Shown here: one piece after another, positions 5,823-6,615 of the stretch
Numbering within the stretch: position 1 is the stretch's first letter
How the letters are laid out: every line of letters begins with the position of its first letter
DNA from: Candidatus Latescibacterota bacterium
Lineage (GTDB): Bacteria; Latescibacterota; UBA2968; UBA8231
Length of the DNA: 6,615 nucleotides
Reading direction: 5' to 3'
NCBI GenBank assembly: GCA_021295675.1
Contig: JAGWBY010000196.1
Span: forward strand, 6,234 to 12,848
Program-made: the position numbers and the translations under genes
Notes under the pieces: generated by a model
Databases searched by the model: none
Told to the model about the DNA's origin: nothing
Seen by the model: only the letters and a program-made list of their open reading frames with translations

Positions 5823-5833
5823 TGTACCGTACA
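5823..5833. promoter_or_regulatory. Short palindrome upstream of the uma2 gene
   Basis: TGTAC-C-GTACA is a perfect five-base inverted repeat around one base, 32 bases before ATG 5866. It may be an operator, but no clear -35/-10 pair surrounds it and chance is possible at this length. Nothing else stands out in the 91-base gap between the XRE gene and uma2. Confidence 0.25.
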
Positions 5834-5865
5834 CATAGGACCTTATAGCAGGATGTGTATGAGCT

Positions 5866-6252
5866 ATGACAAATGTTGCAGCTACTCTAGATGACCTGCG
5901 CCACGTAGCAGAAAATGGCAAGGCCGAACTGGTCAAGGGGGAATTAGTACTTATGTCGCCGACAGGAGGGTTGCCGGGGTATGCGGCGGGCGAAATTTTC
6001 GCCAGCTTGCGGGAATACGCGCAGCGCACCCGCAATGGGTACGCCTTCGCGGATAATGTCGGCTTTATCGTCGATCTTCCCGAACGCCAGTCGTTCAGCC
6101 CGGACGCGGCGTTCTATACGGGCGAACTGACGATGAAGTTTCTCAACGGGGCACCCGTATTCGCCGTTGAGGTCCGCAGCGAGGGCGATTATGGTCCGAC
6201 GGCCGAGCAGGAGATGGCGCAAAAGCGGGCGGACTATTGGATGTGGACTTGA
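5866..6252 (+). CDS. Main fragment of the Uma2-family protein
   Basis: The frame is 128 codons, ending at TGA 6250-6252, four residues after the break (WMWT is out of frame). It holds ATLDDLRHVAENGKAELVKGELVLM, the LREYAQRT helix and the likely catalytic residues: D80 in FSPDAAFY, E102 in FAVEVRSEGDYG and K120 in AQKRADY, which fit the PD-(D/E)XK pattern. The final beta-strand and tail (bases 6243-6389) are missing from this frame. ATG 5866 has only a weak upstream AGGA at 5849-5852, but homology begins within the first few residues. Confidence 0.75.
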   Translation: MTNVAATLDDLRHVAENGKAELVKGELVLMSPTGGLPGYAAGEIFASLREYAQRTRNGYAFADNVGFIVDLPERQSFSPDAAFYTGELTMKFLNGAPVFAVEVRSEGDYGPTAEQEMAQKRADYWMWT

Positions 6253-6389
6253 TGAGTGAAGATGTGGTGCGCAGTTACAAGACAATGAATCCCCATGAGC
6301 CGATCGCCTATCGGCGGGGCGAGTCGGCAGCGGCCGAGTCAGCGGTTCCGGGATGGACGCTGGCCGTGGACCGTCTTTTCCCTGATTGA
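5866..6389 (+). pseudogene. Uma2-family protein gene, frameshifted
   Basis: Read across two frames the region gives a nearly complete Uma2-family protein (PD-(D/E)XK nuclease-like fold; biological role mostly unknown, often in many copies in filamentous or environmental bacteria). The first frame runs through KRADY (codon 124, bases 6235-6237). At about 6237-6242 the true sequence continues in another frame as DVDLMSEDVVRSYK, then a proline- and glycine-bearing tail ending VPGWTLAVDRLFPD and TGA 6387-6389. Relatives have roughly eight more residues (FAAGT-V-type) between KRADY and WDVDL, so about 25 bases appear lost. The uninterrupted sequence on both sides argues for a recent or technical event. 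Confidence 0.82.
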
Positions 6390-6410
6390 GTGGCGTAGCC
6401 TTCCTTCACC

Positions 6411-6615
6411 GTGCATCCAGAACGCGAAAATACGCTAGCCGAAACCGAGCGGCTACAACTCGCCCGCCAAGCCTTTGCCGATTACTATGCCCGCTGTTTC
6501 TGGTATATGCGCCGCGACTTGGAAATTGGCGTCGGAGATATATCCGAGATCGCACGAGGCTTGCGCCTGCACGGAGGTCAGCAGGGATTTATCCTAGCCG
6601 CCCGCCTATGCCCCT
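6411..6615 (+). CDS. Unrecognised small-protein family, N-terminal part (runs off window)
   Basis: The frame opens after TAG 6396-6398 and stays open to the right edge. GTG 6411 is the first plausible start, giving VHPERENTLAETERLQLARQAF, then ADYYARCFWYMRRDLEIGVGDISEIARGLRLHGGQQGFILAARLCP (about 68 residues). The pattern ARQAF-x(6)-RCFW, an acidic stretch and a GLR-x-HGG-x-x-G-x-x-x-AA-x-LC block resembles short hypothetical proteins I have seen in environmental bacteria; no function is known to me. No SD precedes GTG 6411. It follows the uma2 region by 21 bases on the same strand. Coding is supported by uninterrupted frame and codon bias, the start is uncertain. Confidence 0.6.
   Translation, partial: MHPERENTLAETERLQLARQAFADYYARCFWYMRRDLEIGVGDISEIARGLRLHGGQQGFILAARLCP

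Overview
The window looks like a piece of a GC-rich genome (or metagenome contig) from an uncultured bacterium. Shine-Dalgarno motifs, ATGA start/stop overlaps and sigma70-like promoters are bacterial, but nothing visible fixes the phylum. The gene set mixes core functions (GMC oxidoreductase, Gfo/Idh oxidoreductase, EttA-type ABC-F protein, class III aminotransferase) with accessory genes (BrnT/BrnA toxin-antitoxin, Uma2 protein, XRE regulator with a membrane partner).

Layout. At 2-1257 (+) the tail of a GMC oxidoreductase overlaps an intact Gfo/Idh dehydrogenase by an ATGA junction; the two were probably co-transcribed for oxidation of a sugar- or polyol-like substrate. At 1259-2860 (+) lies an ettA-like gene broken into three reading-frame pieces. 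At 2880-3084 (-) is a short 3' remnant of an aminotransferase gene, about 91% identical to parts of the larger copy at 3681-4980 (-). A compact brnT-brnA module (3083-3599, -) with its own promoter sits between the two copies. The larger aminotransferase copy is itself split by a frameshift. Divergent from it, a strong promoter at 5083-5110 drives a four-helix membrane protein and an overlapping XRE regulator (5155-5774, +), with a perfect inverted repeat at the predicted transcription start. A Uma2-family gene (5866-6389, +), also frameshifted, and the start of an unrecognised small-protein family (6411 onward) close the window.

The most unusual signal is that three otherwise well-conserved genes carry, compared with what I know of their families, five small losses of about 23-32 bases: three in ettA, one in the aminotransferase and one in the uma2 gene. 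Four of the five break the frame, while the coding sequence on either side looks perfectly conserved. Either this is a systematic sequencing or assembly fault, or very recent gene decay. The second point of interest is the brnTA module lying exactly between direct repeats of the aminotransferase gene. The third is the well-formed promoter and operator of the membrane protein/XRE pair. I saw no rRNA, tRNA, CRISPR array, transposase or insertion sequence.
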